A stretch of DNA of 64,000 nt from Neptunomonas concharum (GCF_008630635.1 NZ_CP043869.1:1612001-1676000); one strand, 5' to 3'; shown: positions 28,419 through 36,561, counted from the stretch's first letter. Numbers and translations are program-made. The notes: a model not told the origin generated them from the sequence alone.

Positions 28419-28755
28419 TCATTTTAACCACGGTGGGACCTCAACTTCTTTCTCAGGTGGTATCACCACACTTAGCTTTATGTTGTCAGGGAACACCACA
28501 GTACGTTCTGACTTAATACCGTATAGCTTTTCCGTGCTTTGCGCCCATTCTTCGAAATACTTAACTTTCTCATCCGTGATGATCAGGAAAGCTGAAACAG
28601 AAGAATGAAGAAGCTTCTTCGACGGTAAGAATATCGCCTTCACTCCATCCGAAGTTTTCAGTTAAGTTTCTTTCCTTAAGCCAATCACCAAATTCTCTAC
28701 TCACACTTGACCAAGTGTCGCCGTCTTTTGTCTCGATGCATCGTAACTGAGCCAT
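28419..28755 (-). pseudogene. Frameshifted small gene, function unknown
   Basis: Two overlapping frames make sense only when joined. The first starts MAQLRCIETKDGDTWSSVSREFGDWLKERN at 28755; the second ends KVKYFEEWAQSTEKLYGIKSERTVVFPDNIKLSVVIPPEKEVEVPPWLK at 28419. The switch lies in a TTC/CTT-rich repeat near 28595-28620, a likely slip point. Joined, they give a protein of about 112 residues. No known domain recognised. A sequencing error would restore it. Confidence 0.55.
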
Positions 28756-28759
28756 TCTT

Positions 28760-28835
28760 AAGCCTTCGGTGTGCACCACAAAAATCACAGTATACCAAAG
28801 GTACTAATCCCTCTTAAACGCTTTGTATTAGCCGC
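28760..28835 (-). other. Partial attC-like (VCR-like) sequence
   Basis: On the minus strand the gap after the 28836-29360 gene starts GGCTAATACAAAGCGTTTAAGA, then GGGATTAGTACC, resembling the R''-L'' half of Vibrio-type attC sites. A GGCTTAAG stretch near 28757 may be what remains of the second half. No intact R' core is seen. Confidence 0.35.
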
Positions 28836-29360
28836 TTACACTCGATTTTTTTTCAATTCCTTCATGCGTCGAGTTATTGCGGTATCAGGCTTAGATTTTG
28901 AAATAGCTTTGAAGTGTTTAAAAACTTCTGTTGCACCTGATTCAGAAATAATCAACTCTTTGACTTCCCTGTAACTCTCCCTAACCCCAGACCTTGCTGC
29001 TTCTCGCTCCAACTCCTCCGAATGATTCATGACCTCAGACGCGCCAACAAATGCAACAAGAGCGTGAACGGTCACATATTCGTCCAGATAAAATGCATTA
29101 GTGTCTAATAATTCAGCCAAGGGAGCCATCACTGCGCGAATTGCATCTTTTCGCTCATCTTCAGTTGAGTCTTCATCTTCCATAACTTCACACACTATTT
29201 CATACCCATTCTGAAGCATGACGAAGAGGTTCTCGTAGACAGATAACCGTTTGTCGAAAATTTTTTGTGAATAGAATTCAATACGATTTCGTCGTCGGAA
29301 ATGTTCATTGCACAAGATTCCTATTAATACACCAGCTAGAGCAATTAATGCGCTTTCCAT
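28836..29360 (-). CDS. Orphan protein with one N-terminal membrane helix
   Basis: A 174-residue protein: one hydrophobic segment (ESALIALAGVLIGILCNEHF), then a basic RRRNRIEFYSQKIFDKRL stretch and a long acidic helical cytoplasmic part. I do not recognise a named family; the opening resembles the many small 'helix plus coiled coil' cassette proteins. Start ATG 29360 is chosen because the ten codons upstream (to 29390) run into the attC site. Gene and following attC make one cassette-like unit. Confidence 0.7.
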   Translation of the reverse strand: MESALIALAGVLIGILCNEHFRRRNRIEFYSQKIFDKRLSVYENLFVMLQNGYEIVCEVMEDEDSTEDERKDAIRAVMAPLAELLDTNAFYLDEYVTVHALVAFVGASEVMNHSEELEREAARSGVRESYREVKELIISESGATEVFKHFKAISKSKPDTAITRRMKELKKNRV

Positions 29361-29384
29361 GGCTACATCCTTCGATTTCGATAC

Positions 29385-29517
29385 GGCCAACGCCCGGCTT
29401 AGTTAGGGGCGGACTTGGAGTTGTTTTTGCTAGCGTAGCGATAAGCAATTAAACAAACAATGGAAAGCCGTCTCAGCCATGCGCTTTTTGCATGGCGATT
29501 ACAGCCGCTTGTTAGGG
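29385..29517 (-). other. attC recombination site
   Basis: 133 bases between two minus-strand genes. On the minus strand it opens with CCCTAACAAGCGGCT (R''-like) and ends CCGGGCGTTGGCC, an R' core of the form G/TTRRRY. The outer arms pair imperfectly, and an inner palindrome lies around GCTTATCGCTACGCTAGC. Size, imperfect symmetry and place directly after a stop codon fit an integron attC. Confidence 0.7.
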
Positions 29518-29518
29518 T

Positions 29519-30340
29519 TCACCCATTGAAAAGTACAATTAATAAGCCTATTCCGATAATCCACCAGAGCCAGATCCAATCTGTATCACTCGAACTTGAT
29601 GTGGCGATTCTTGGAGCGACCTCTGTTATTCCATCTACAGCATTAGTGATATTAACTACGATCTCGTTCCTTCCAATTTGAAGTTTATGGGCTAAGTGAT
29701 GGGTGTTATCGCCCTCGGCTGTGTTGATATGATCATAAAGTATTGGCAAATTGATTCGTAACGATTCACCTGCAAGCTCTTTTTCCTTTGATCTAAGAAA
29801 GTTTAAAAGCTCCTGTTTAACTTCAATGTCACCTTGGGATAGCCATTCAAAACGTCTTTCCATTTGCTCAGGAATCTTGTACGAGAGAACATCCACCTCC
29901 AAGTGTGATTTCACGGCCGCAGATACTTCATCGAAACTAACGCTTGGATTAACATACAGGTTACGTGAAGAGCTAGGACCTAGGTGCTGCCAGAGACTCT
30001 CAGTCAGCTGAAACTTTTTTTCTATAGGCATGTGCTTAGGCAGCAAAGCGAAAAGACGCTCTGCAACCATTCCGCTCATATGAACACTTCCTGATTGCCA
30101 TTTGGCTAGGGTTTTTCTCGCATATTCGCTTGCAGGTCGACCATGTAATTGTTCATATTCATCCAATACTCTCGATAGCTGTTCTTTATTGAGTGAAAAG
30201 AAATATGACTTTACATCTTTATCAGTTCCGCCAAGTTCTCGAGATAGGCTTTCAGCCTGCCGAATATGCTCTAAGGCTAGCTCTCGCCCTACCGAATATC
30301 TTGAACGCTGGCCTCTATACGATCGATTATATCGCGCCAC
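29519..30340 (-). CDS. Orphan protein with C-terminal membrane anchor
   Basis: A 273-residue protein with a basic start (MARYNRSYRGQRSRYSVGRELALEHIRQAESLSRELGG), a helix-rich body and a single C-terminal helix DWIWLWWIIGIGLLIVLF. Residues ~20-100 (LNKEQLSRVLDEYEQLHGRPASEYARKTLAKWQSGSVHMSG) look like a conserved helical domain that I cannot name. Residues ~205-245 contain a run resembling a nucleotide- or lipid-binding NTHHLAHKLQIGRNEIVVNITN. It is the last gene of a four-gene unit, and its start overlaps the previous stop by one base. Confidence 0.75.
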   Translation of the reverse strand: MARYNRSYRGQRSRYSVGRELALEHIRQAESLSRELGGTDKDVKSYFFSLNKEQLSRVLDEYEQLHGRPASEYARKTLAKWQSGSVHMSGMVAERLFALLPKHMPIEKKFQLTESLWQHLGPSSSRNLYVNPSVSFDEVSAAVKSHLEVDVLSYKIPEQMERRFEWLSQGDIEVKQELLNFLRSKEKELAGESLRINLPILYDHINTAEGDNTHHLAHKLQIGRNEIVVNITNAVDGITEVAPRIATSSSSDTDWIWLWWIIGIGLLIVLFNG

Positions 30341-30639
30341 TAAACATCGCCTCTAAGTTTCCGCCTAATCCTCTCTACGAAACTGACTTTTGGGGGGTGC
30401 TGAAGTGATACCGTAAACTCTACAGATGAAAGCTTAAATGATTTACTTATTTGTATATTGGTTCCTACAGAATGCTGAGCCTGAGCGCGAGACTCTAAAT
30501 CGTATATGCATTTTTCGGCTTCCTCCATCACCAGTTGATCTTCTGCGCTATGCACGTATGAACTGACTTTTTGGCGAAGTGCCAATGTCTTTTGAGCTGC
30601 ACTTGAATGATGCGAGATATGTACAATAAAACTCTTCAT
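30340..30639 (-). CDS. Orphan 99-residue soluble protein
   Basis: MKSFIVHISHHSSAAQKTLALRQKVSSYVHSAEDQLVMEEAEKCIYDLESRAQ, then a beta-like part SVGTNIQISKSFKLSSVEFTVSLQHPPKVSFVERIRRKLRGDV with a basic tail. No signal peptide or membrane helix. It lies between two genes encoding C-terminally anchored proteins, sharing one base with the next gene. Family not recognised. Confidence 0.65.
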   Translation of the reverse strand: MKSFIVHISHHSSAAQKTLALRQKVSSYVHSAEDQLVMEEAEKCIYDLESRAQAQHSVGTNIQISKSFKLSSVEFTVSLQHPPKVSFVERIRRKLRGDV

Positions 30640-30658
30640 CAGTTCATCAGTTCATCAG
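30635..30658. repeat. Three tandem copies of an 8-bp unit
   Basis: TTCATCAG occurs three times in a row across the start of the 99-residue gene and the stop of the gene before it. Its minus-strand form supplies both stop (TGA) and start (ATG) codons, so copy number could shift the gene spacing. Confidence 0.6.
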
Positions 30659-31083
30659 AGCCACAATGATGATGAGCGCTAAGATGCCGCCAAAGATATA
30701 ATAAGGACTAAAGTCATTTTCACCAGTTTGTGATTTGGAAAGCTTGCCGCTTTGGGCCTGTTCTGTATTCCCCATTATTACTTCAGTCCTACCAACAGAG
30801 GTGGTCTGAGTATGGCTTACCGTTACTGCATTACCGCTTTCAGCCACATCACGCGTAGTATCGGATAGGTCATTTAGGGTTTTCTTTAGCGCCGCCGAAT
30901 CAACATGGAGTTCTTGGGCTTTTTTGCTGATATCCAATACACCAGAGGCATAGTAAGGGCTTTTCGTTCTGCCTCTGGCAGCCACGAGATATCCATCGAT
31001 GTTCCTGGTGTAAGATCGATAGTAGTTGGCACAGGACTGCCGCCCAGCTTTTGCAGTTCATGATTCTTTTTTTCTTCAGTCAT
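30647..31083 (-). pseudogene. Frameshifted gene for a C-terminally anchored protein
   Basis: A first frame (MTEEKKNHELQKLGGSPVPTTIDLTPGTSMDISWLPEAERKAL, from 31083) and a second frame ending at 30647 (YYASGVLDISKKAQELHVDSAALKKTLNDLSDTTRDVAESGNAVTVSHTQTTSVGRTEVIMGN, then helix YYIFGGILALIIIVALM) join as one ~146-residue protein by a one-base shift near 30950-30965. Past that point the first frame degenerates into an unlikely sequence. The second frame alone would start at MAARGRTKSPYYAS. It may be a real frameshift, a sequencing error or programmed slippage. Function unknown. Confidence 0.6.
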
Positions 31084-31086
31084 AAC

Positions 31087-31683
31087 CTAATTCCCCTTCT
31101 GTTTACGCCAGTCTTTTGGCGGTGCGAAATCCTTTGACCACATTCCAAACTCATTAGTGCGGGCAAACTGCTCATCTTCAACATAATCAGATGAATACTC
31201 CGCGTAGGCAATAGCCCACCCTTGCCGAACCATCTGCCTGCCAATATCCAATTTCCCAATCTTACAGATAGAAACCTGCCGTCCCCAACGATCCTTAGAA
31301 GCTGCTGTGCAGTTAACCCTCTCGCCTATTAGAAGATAAGTAAGGTGGTCTTTAGCGGCTGACCCACAATTAAATTGAGCTCCATTTTTTGTGCATGGCT
31401 GTCCTCGCTCTGGCGCATCAATTCCGTGCAATCGGATACGCATTCCATCTACATCAATCGTATCACCGTCGATGACTTCAACCATCTGCCTTTGTGTATT
31501 TGTTGGCTCCGTGCTTGAGGTTTCATTTTTGCTAAACATGATTGCGAAAAGTGCCGCTATGGCTACGCCACCTAATATTAACAAGCCGACCTTCTCCTGA
31601 AATATCCTCCATGTTGATTTTTTCTTAAAAGGGCTGAGGTAACACTTGATCGTTGTTTTTTTATCTGTATTACTGAACTTCAT
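31087..31683 (-). CDS. Membrane-anchored staphylococcal-type nuclease (SNase)
   Basis: A 198-residue protein. Residues ~30-50 form a membrane anchor (VGLLILGGVAIAALFAIMF). Residues ~63-195 are an SNase/thermonuclease domain with VIDGDTIDVDGMRIRLHGIDAPERGQPC, the catalytic Asp and Arg cluster (DAPE), DRWGRQVSICKIGKLDIGRQMVRQGWAIAYAEY. Four cysteines (CTKNGAQFNC, CTAAS, CKIG) suit an extracytoplasmic domain. Start ATG 31683 is chosen because an upstream Met lies in the attC core. It is the first gene of a four-gene unit; only three bases separate it from the next gene. Confidence 0.85.
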   Translation of the reverse strand: MKFSNTDKKTTIKCYLSPFKKKSTWRIFQEKVGLLILGGVAIAALFAIMFSKNETSSTEPTNTQRQMVEVIDGDTIDVDGMRIRLHGIDAPERGQPCTKNGAQFNCGSAAKDHLTYLLIGERVNCTAASKDRWGRQVSICKIGKLDIGRQMVRQGWAIAYAEYSSDYVEDEQFARTNEFGMWSKDFAPPKDWRKQKGN

Positions 31684-31688
31684 AGTGA

Positions 31689-31754
31689 GCCCTAATACCC
31701 GCAACATCGGACAATTTGGAGCGTAGCGGAAAAGTGTTCCGTATGCTTGCTATT
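31689..31754 (-). other. attC site split by a group II intron
   Basis: On the minus strand, arms AGCAAGCATACGGAAC and TTGTCCGATGTTGCGGGTA pair imperfectly around TTTTCCGCTACGCTCCAAA. R' is GTATTAGGGC, ending five bases before the nuclease ATG. The intron begins at 31755. The outer R'' part is expected on its far side (TAGCTGC, from 32493), just after the stop of the 32504 gene. Confidence 0.6.
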
Positions 31755-32492
31755 GTGTACGCCCAGTATGGGCATGAACTAATGAGGTGAAAGTCCTCTG
31801 CAGGAAGGTCACCATCCTTAGTGATTTATGATCGTTATTAGATGTTAACTACTAGCGAATGGCAAGGGCTTGACCGCGAGGTCCGGTCTGAAGGAATCCG
31901 GACGCAAAACCGCTTCAAGCTGGTCGTAAATAGCGATAAAAGTCGCGTCGTTAAAACCAGTGAGAGTCAGTTCTTGGGGTTTACCTTCAAGAGCAGTCGT
32001 ATTCAATGGCACTCGAAAACACCGCTCAAATTCAAGCAGCGGATTCGACTGTTAACGAATCGTAACTGGGGAGTGTCGATGAAATATCAGCTCTTCGAAA
32101 CCAGCCAATTTATACGTGGTTGGATTAATTATTTTGGTATCGCCACCTGTTATCAACTGTGCGTCGATCTAGATCATTGGATTCGGCGCAGAGTGCGGAT
32201 GGCTTACTGGCGGCAGTGGCGAAAGCCTCGAACCAAAGTAAGAAACCTGATGAATCGAGGCGTCCACGTACAGGCTGCCGTTGCGTGTGGTATTACAAGT
32301 AAGGGCCCATGGCGCAGTTCTAAAACACCGGGGATTAATCAGGCATTATCCAATGCCTATTTAAAATCTCAGGGGCTTTATGAATTGCGTGATGGTTGGA
32401 TCAAGCTTCACCATTCTCAGTGAAACGCCCTGTGCGGATCCGCATGCAGGGTGTTGTGGGGGCTGAGGGTTAGAGACCCTCGGCTACCCGAT
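31755..32492 (+). mobile_element. Group IIC (attC-type) intron, internally deleted
   Basis: 5' end GTGTACGCCCAG, then domain I-like sequence with GAGGTGAAAGTCCTC. The reverse transcriptase N-terminal part is missing. The 3' end has domain V (CCCTGTGCGG-ATC-CGCATGCAGGG, 32428-32451) and domain VI (GAGGG-ttagaga-CCCTC), ending GGCTACCCGAT. At 738 bases it is far shorter than a full intron (about 1.9 kb). It lies antisense to the cassette genes inside an attC, as known for C-attC introns. Ends are exact to within a few bases. Confidence 0.75.
31911..32423 (+). pseudogene. Truncated group II intron reverse transcriptase/maturase
   Basis: The last ~170 residues of an intron-encoded protein: RFKLVVNSDKSRVVKTSESQFLGFTFKSSRIQWHSKTPLKFKQRIRLLTNRNWGVSM is the thumb and start of the maturase (X) domain, and FIRGWINYFGIATCYQLCVDLDHWIRRRVRMAYWRQWRKPRTKVRNL and ALSNAYLKSQGLYEL are the group II maturase region. 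The YADD-bearing polymerase part is deleted. No independent function is expected. An ATG-opened frame exists from 31842, but its first residues are intron RNA sequence. Confidence 0.85.
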
Positions 32493-32503
32493 TAGCTGCT
32501 TTT

Positions 32504-33010
32504 TTATTGGTTAACATCATCAGGAAGCCAGCTTCCATCAGATGCTTTGTAGAAAAACAGGCGTTTTTCCATATCTAGAGTATTTTCATCCGCTCCTTCG
32601 ATATATTGAATGGATCGAATTACTGGTCTGACGCTAATCAACTTAATCTGTTTACCATCTGCCAAGTCTACCGCATGTGGAAGGACTAAATTAACTTCAT
32701 TATCAATTCTCGACTTTTCGGAAGGATGTTGATTAGTGTAGAAACTCAGGATCAGGATTTTGTCGAATCCGCTTTCCTGCTTATTCTCTTTGGCTATATT
32801 AGCTTCCACCATTACTCCATTTCTTTTTGGGGACTCTAGTAGATAGCGCTGAAATTCCTCTGGAAGAATGACATCTCTTACTGATATTTCCTTTATACGA
32901 ACGCTCTCACCATTTCCTAGATACAGTAACTGGACATCTTTTCCCCCGCCAAAAGAAAGAGTTGAGAAAACCAATAGTAGAAAAGTACTTAAGCCGTTAC
33001 GGATAATCAT
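32504..33010 (-). CDS. Secreted orphan protein
   Basis: A 168-residue protein with signal peptide MIIRNGLSTFLLLVFSTLSFGG. The mature part is mixed alpha/beta (VQLLYLGNGESVRIKEISVRDVILPEEFQRYLLESPKRNGVMVEANIAKEN), with no cysteine and no recognised domain. It ends 12 bases before the intron-split attC. Attached to the 33028 attC upstream, it has the form of a single-gene cassette. Confidence 0.75.
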   Translation of the reverse strand: MIIRNGLSTFLLLVFSTLSFGGGKDVQLLYLGNGESVRIKEISVRDVILPEEFQRYLLESPKRNGVMVEANIAKENKQESGFDKILILSFYTNQHPSEKSRIDNEVNLVLPHAVDLADGKQIKLISVRPVIRSIQYIEGADENTLDMEKRLFFYKASDGSWLPDDVNQ

Positions 33011-33027
33011 TTTCTAATCTCTTGTCT

Positions 33028-33155
33028 GCTAACGCCTGCATAACACGTTTGCTACTATGCAGACCTAGCTGAATTTAAACGCCTTAATCACTGAAACTAA
33101 AGGCAAACCTACAACGCCGAATGTAGCAAATCGTGTTGATGCATTTGTTATAAGC
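33028..33155 (-). other. attC recombination site
   Basis: 128 bases. On the minus strand, left arm TAACAAATGCATCAACACG plus ATTTGCTAC pairs with right arm GTAGCAAACGTG plus TTATGCAGGCGTTA with two unpaired bases, the extrahelical pattern typical of attC. R' core is GTTAGC, R'' is TTATAAC. It stands right after the stop of the 33177 gene. Confidence 0.8.
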
Positions 33156-33176
33156 AAATTAGCGCTCACATGCCAT

Positions 33177-33980
33177 TCAAAGACCACCAGTTGAAAAACT
33201 GAAATCTTTATTTTTAGATACATGCAAAATACCTACAGTGTAGAAATAATAAAATGCATACAGTGTTGGAAAGTGGTGATGACGATCTATGGTTGAGTTT
33301 GGCTTACGTTCAAGCTCTTTTTTGATATCATCTTCTTTTACCTCAAGTAGATAACTCATAATTTTTTCTATTTGCGATAAACGTAAACCGTGCGATGGTA
33401 CATTAATAGTAAAGTTAGTGTTATTAATAGAACCATTCTCTATTCGTTGAATAAGATCTACATCAATTTTAATGAGCTTCTCATTATTAGAATAATAGCT
33501 AGTTAACGTATCAATTATATCATGGTAACTTTCAGGACTCTCCACTCCAATAATATCGACTAGACTTGTTGATTTTAACGATTCATAGACTATATCTAAA
33601 GCTAATTTGTACTCTTTCAAATGAGCTGTTGTTGAGCCTTTATTTTCTGCTTCCGATTTCAAAGCAGATAGATATGTGATGAGTATGTTCGCAGAATTTT
33701 TATTCAATAAAAAATTAGCGTTCCCTACAAAATCAATAAGACGAAAACTAAGTTCTTTCAAACGTTGAAGACTTACATCTTCTTTTTTATCTTTCCTTTG
33801 CTCAAGAAATAAAAATACAGCCCAAATAAATACTGCAACTGTTGCACCTTTAGAGGCTGTGTCGATAAATAGTGTAAACCCGCTACTCACATCTTTGAAT
33901 ACTGATGACACACCTGAAAGTAAAAATAATATACTTTGAAACAAGATGATCGATAATAGAGGAACAAGAACTTTACTCAT
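33177..33980 (-). CDS. Orphan two-helix membrane protein
   Basis: A 267-residue protein with two membrane segments (VLVPLLSIILFQSILFLLSGV and ASKGATVAVFIWAVFLFLEQ) and a ~200-residue helical cytoplasmic part rich in Lys, Asn and Ser (SFRLIDFVGNANFLLNKNSANILITYLSALKSEAE). Base composition is clearly more A/T-rich than the flanking core genes, suggesting separate origin. Architecture resembles effector-like membrane proteins of cassettes, but no family is recognised. Confidence 0.75.
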   Translation of the reverse strand: MSKVLVPLLSIILFQSILFLLSGVSSVFKDVSSGFTLFIDTASKGATVAVFIWAVFLFLEQRKDKKEDVSLQRLKELSFRLIDFVGNANFLLNKNSANILITYLSALKSEAENKGSTTAHLKEYKLALDIVYESLKSTSLVDIIGVESPESYHDIIDTLTSYYSNNEKLIKIDVDLIQRIENGSINNTNFTINVPSHGLRLSQIEKIMSYLLEVKEDDIKKELERKPNSTIDRHHHFPTLYAFYYFYTVGILHVSKNKDFSFSTGGL

Positions 33981-33992
33981 AATTTCCCTTTT

Positions 33993-34154
33993 GCTTATAA
34001 CATTTTATTCATCAGCGTGCGCGATATCATTCTTTACTTAAAGGTCAGAAACCGCTCTAATATATTATTTGTAATAAGCTTTTTGGAAGGAGTGATCAGG
34101 TGGCTTCCCTGTAAATACGCACGCGCCATATCATTTTTGCGTGTGCGCGTTATC
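33993..34154 (-). other. Probable attC site at the right end of the array
   Basis: The minus-strand end GTTATAAGC sits 13 bases before the ATG of the 33177-33980 gene. The other end begins GATAACGCGCACACGC. The arms share TAAC ends and GCGTGCG/TTTAC blocks, with long imperfect stems and nested copies of ATGATATNGCGCG. Longer and less regular than the other sites. Confidence 0.4.
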
Positions 34155-34377
34155 TTCCTTGAGCTTGATTCTATCCGTCTGATTGTAGTGGAGTTGTAGG
34201 GGTTGTCCAGCATAAAAGTGTGCATTGGGGTTAGACATAGTGCGCAAGACTTTTGTCCTTTGTAAAGTAGACGGTATCAACCAACAAGGTTGGTTTAATG
34301 TTTGTGAGATAGCGCTCAGGCGTGGGGCGGTGTAACCTTGGCGGCATTGCTTATCGTGGCTAATCGGTGACTTTTTA
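34155..34377. other. Gap at the right end of the island
   Basis: No gene, integrase or attI recognised. It holds a 7-bp hairpin AACCAAC-AAG-GTTGGTT (34279-34295) followed by TAATG. Promoter of the DUF2306 gene presumably lies at the right end. Confidence 0.4.
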
Positions 34378-34764
34378 ATGACATATCTTCAATTGGCTTA
34401 CTTACATCTTGCTACCGTTGTGCCGGCATTCTTCATCGGGACTTTTCTACTGGTAAACAGAAAAGGCACGCCGAGCCATCGATTACTTGGCAAGTTTTAT
34501 ATGGTTTTGATGCTGGTCACTGCGGTGATTACGCTTTTTATGCCGGCGATGGTTGGGCCTTCATTGTTGGGGCATTTCGGGTTTATTCATTTATTTAGCG
34601 TGCTGGTTTTATATGAAGTACCCGTTGCGTATATAAGTGCTAGGAATGGGAATCTAAAACGGCATAGAGGTAATATGATTGGTGTTTATGTGGGTGGCTT
34701 GTTAGTCGCTGGAGCGTTTGCCTTTACACCCGGTAGGCTTTTGCATACATGGCTGATTGCATAA
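34378..34764 (+). CDS. DUF2306 membrane protein
   Basis: A 128-residue protein with four helices, including LQLAYLHLATVVPAFFIGTFLLVNRKGTPSHRLLGKFYMVLMLVTAVITLFM and HIHLFSVLVL-like FGFIHLFSVLVLYEVPVAY. The conserved histidines (LHL, SHR, IHL, KRHRGNM) in or near membrane helices are typical of DUF2306, which resembles haem-containing membrane domains. Function unknown. First core gene right of the island. Confidence 0.85.
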   Translation: MTYLQLAYLHLATVVPAFFIGTFLLVNRKGTPSHRLLGKFYMVLMLVTAVITLFMPAMVGPSLLGHFGFIHLFSVLVLYEVPVAYISARNGNLKRHRGNMIGVYVGGLLVAGAFAFTPGRLLHTWLIA

Positions 34765-34788
34765 CCGATTAATGCTGTGCTGTTGTGA

Positions 34789-34818
34789 AAAAGGCCGATG
34801 CTTTAGCATCAGCCTTTT
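34789..34818. terminator. Bidirectional terminator
   Basis: AAAAGGC(C)GATGCT-TT-AGCATC(A)GCCTTTT hairpin between the convergent DUF2306 gene and proS, with A/T runs on both sides. Confidence 0.75.
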
Positions 34819-34845
34819 GGGTTAGAGCCGCTAATTCAATAGGGA

Positions 34846-36561
34846 TTAGCCAATCTGGGCTTTGATAAAGTCGACAATACCTTCGGCTGGTACGTCTTGT
34901 TTATCGGTGTCGCGGCGGCCTTTATATTCGAAGGTGCCAGCTTGAATGCCCCGATCCGAAATAACCAGTCTGTGGGGTAGGCCCATCAGTTCCATATCGG
35001 CAAACTTGACGCCAGGGCGTTCTTTACGGTCATCTAGCAATACATCGATACCCGCTGCTTGCAGGTCGGCATAGAGCTGATCCGATACTTGGCGTACTTC
35101 TTCTGACTTATCGTAATTCAGCGTTACCAGCGCTACTTGGAAAGGCGCTAATGATGCTGGCCAGATGATGCCATTCTCATCGTGGTTTTGCTCGATAGAG
35201 GCGGCCACCACGCGGGTAACACCAATTCCGTAACAGCCCATCTCCATCAGTACCGCTTTGCCGTTTTCATCCAGTACGGTTGCATTCATTGCATCAGAGT
35301 ACTTGGTGCCTAACTGGAAGATGTGGCCGACTTCGATTCCTCGCTTAATCTGCAAGGTGCCTTGTCCGCATGGGCTTGGGTCACCCTCAACCACGTTACG
35401 GATATCCGCTACTTTAGGGGTTGGTAGGTCACGTTCCCAGTTGATGCCAAAATAGTGTTTGTCATCAATGTTTGCACCAGCGCCGAAGTCTGACATCTTC
35501 TCGACACTGCGATCAATGATGCAGGGGATAGGTAGGTTAACCGGGCCTAACGAGCCTGGGCCTGCACCTAGGATGCCGCGAATCTCTTCTTCTGTCGCAA
35601 AGCGGAATGGTTCGGCAACTTCGGCTAGTTTTTCGGCTTTGATCTCGTTCAGTTCATGATCGCCACGCACAAGTAGTGCGACAAAGTCAGCTTCGCAAGC
35701 TTCAGATGCAGCAACGATCAGTGTTTTAACGGTTTTCTCAATCGCTAAACCAAACTGGGATACCAGTTCATCAATCGTTTTAGCGTTGGGTGTATCAACC
35801 AGTGTCATCTCAGCGGTTGGGGCAGGGCGCTCACCAGCCGGTGCTAAGGCTTCAGCCATCTCAACATTGGCTGCGTAGTCACTGCTGTTTGAGAATGCGA
35901 TATCGTCTTCACCGGATTCAGCTAGTACATGGAATTCATGGGAGCCGGAGCCACCAATCGAGCCGTTATCGGCGATCACTGGGCGGAAATCTAAACCGAG
36001 TCGGGTAAAGATGTTGGTGTAGGCCTGATGCATCACTTGATAGGTTTCTACCAAGGAGTCTCGATTGATGTGGAACGAGTAGGCATCTTTCATGATGAAT
36101 TCACGAGAGCGCATTACGCCAAAACGAGGGCGAATTTCATCTCGGAATTTCGTTTGAATCTGGTAAAAATTGGTCGGTAGCTGTTTGTAGCTTTTAATTT
36201 CACGGCGAACTAAGTCGGTGATGACCTCTTCATGGGTTGGCCCCACGCAGAAAGGACGATTATGCCGATCATGCAGGCGTAACAGTTCAGGGCCATATTG
36301 CTCCCAACGTCCCGATTCTTGCCATAATTCAGCTGGCTGGATCGCAGGCATGAGTACTTCTTGTGCTCCGGCCTTGTCCATCTCTTCACGGACGATACGT
36401 TCAACTTTACGCAAAGTGCGCAAGCCCATAGGTAACCACGAGTAGAGGCCTGAAGCTTCTTTGCGAATCATTCCGGCGCGAAGCATCAACTGATGGCTGA
36501 TGACTTCTGCATCGGAAGGAGTCTCTTTTTGGGTAGCGATAAGAAATTGACTTGCGCGCAT
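34846..36561 (-). CDS. proS: Prolyl-tRNA synthetase
   Basis: A 571-residue bacterial-type ProRS. Motif 1 region [36 protein letters not shown], motif 2 [26 protein letters not shown], the inserted YbaK-like editing domain (~residues 230-400, KTLIVAASE.. [14 protein letters not shown]) and motif 3 [14 protein letters not shown] are all seen. The C-terminal anticodon-binding domain ends DFIKAQIG. Full length and ordinary. Confidence 0.97.
   Translation of the reverse strand: MRASQFLIATQKETPSDAEVISHQLMLRAGMIRKEASGLYSWLPMGLRTLRKVERIVREEMDKAGAQEVLMPAIQPAELWQESGRWEQYGPELLRLHDRHNRPFCVGPTHEEVITDLVRREIKSYKQLPTNFYQIQTKFRDEIRPRFGVMRSREFIMKDAYSFHINRDSLVETYQVMHQAYTNIFTRLGLDFRPVIADNGSIGGSGSHEFHVLAESGEDDIAFSNSSDYAANVEMAEALAPAGERPAPTAEMTLVDTPNAKTIDELVSQFGLAIEKTVKTLIVAASEACEADFVALLVRGDHELNEIKAEKLAEVAEPFRFATEEEIRGILGAGPGSLGPVNLPIPCIIDRSVEKMSDFGAGANIDDKHYFGINWERDLPTPKVADIRNVVEGDPSPCGQGTLQIKRGIEVGHIFQLGTKYSDAMNATVLDENGKAVLMEMGCYGIGVTRVVAASIEQNHDENGIIWPASLAPFQVALVTLNYDKSEEVRQVSDQLYADLQAAGIDVLLDDRKERPGVKFADMELMGLPHRLVISDRGIQAGTFEYKGRRDTDKQDVPAEGIVDFIKAQIG

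Noticed and set aside
34034-34225. Short frames on both strands in the right-end gap of the island
   Set aside because: They coincide with the attC-like stems; no start signals.
25612-34378. Prophage or transposon explanation of the island
   Set aside because: No phage structural, transposase or integrase gene, and no flanking direct repeats with a target tRNA seen. attC-like spacers explain the layout better.
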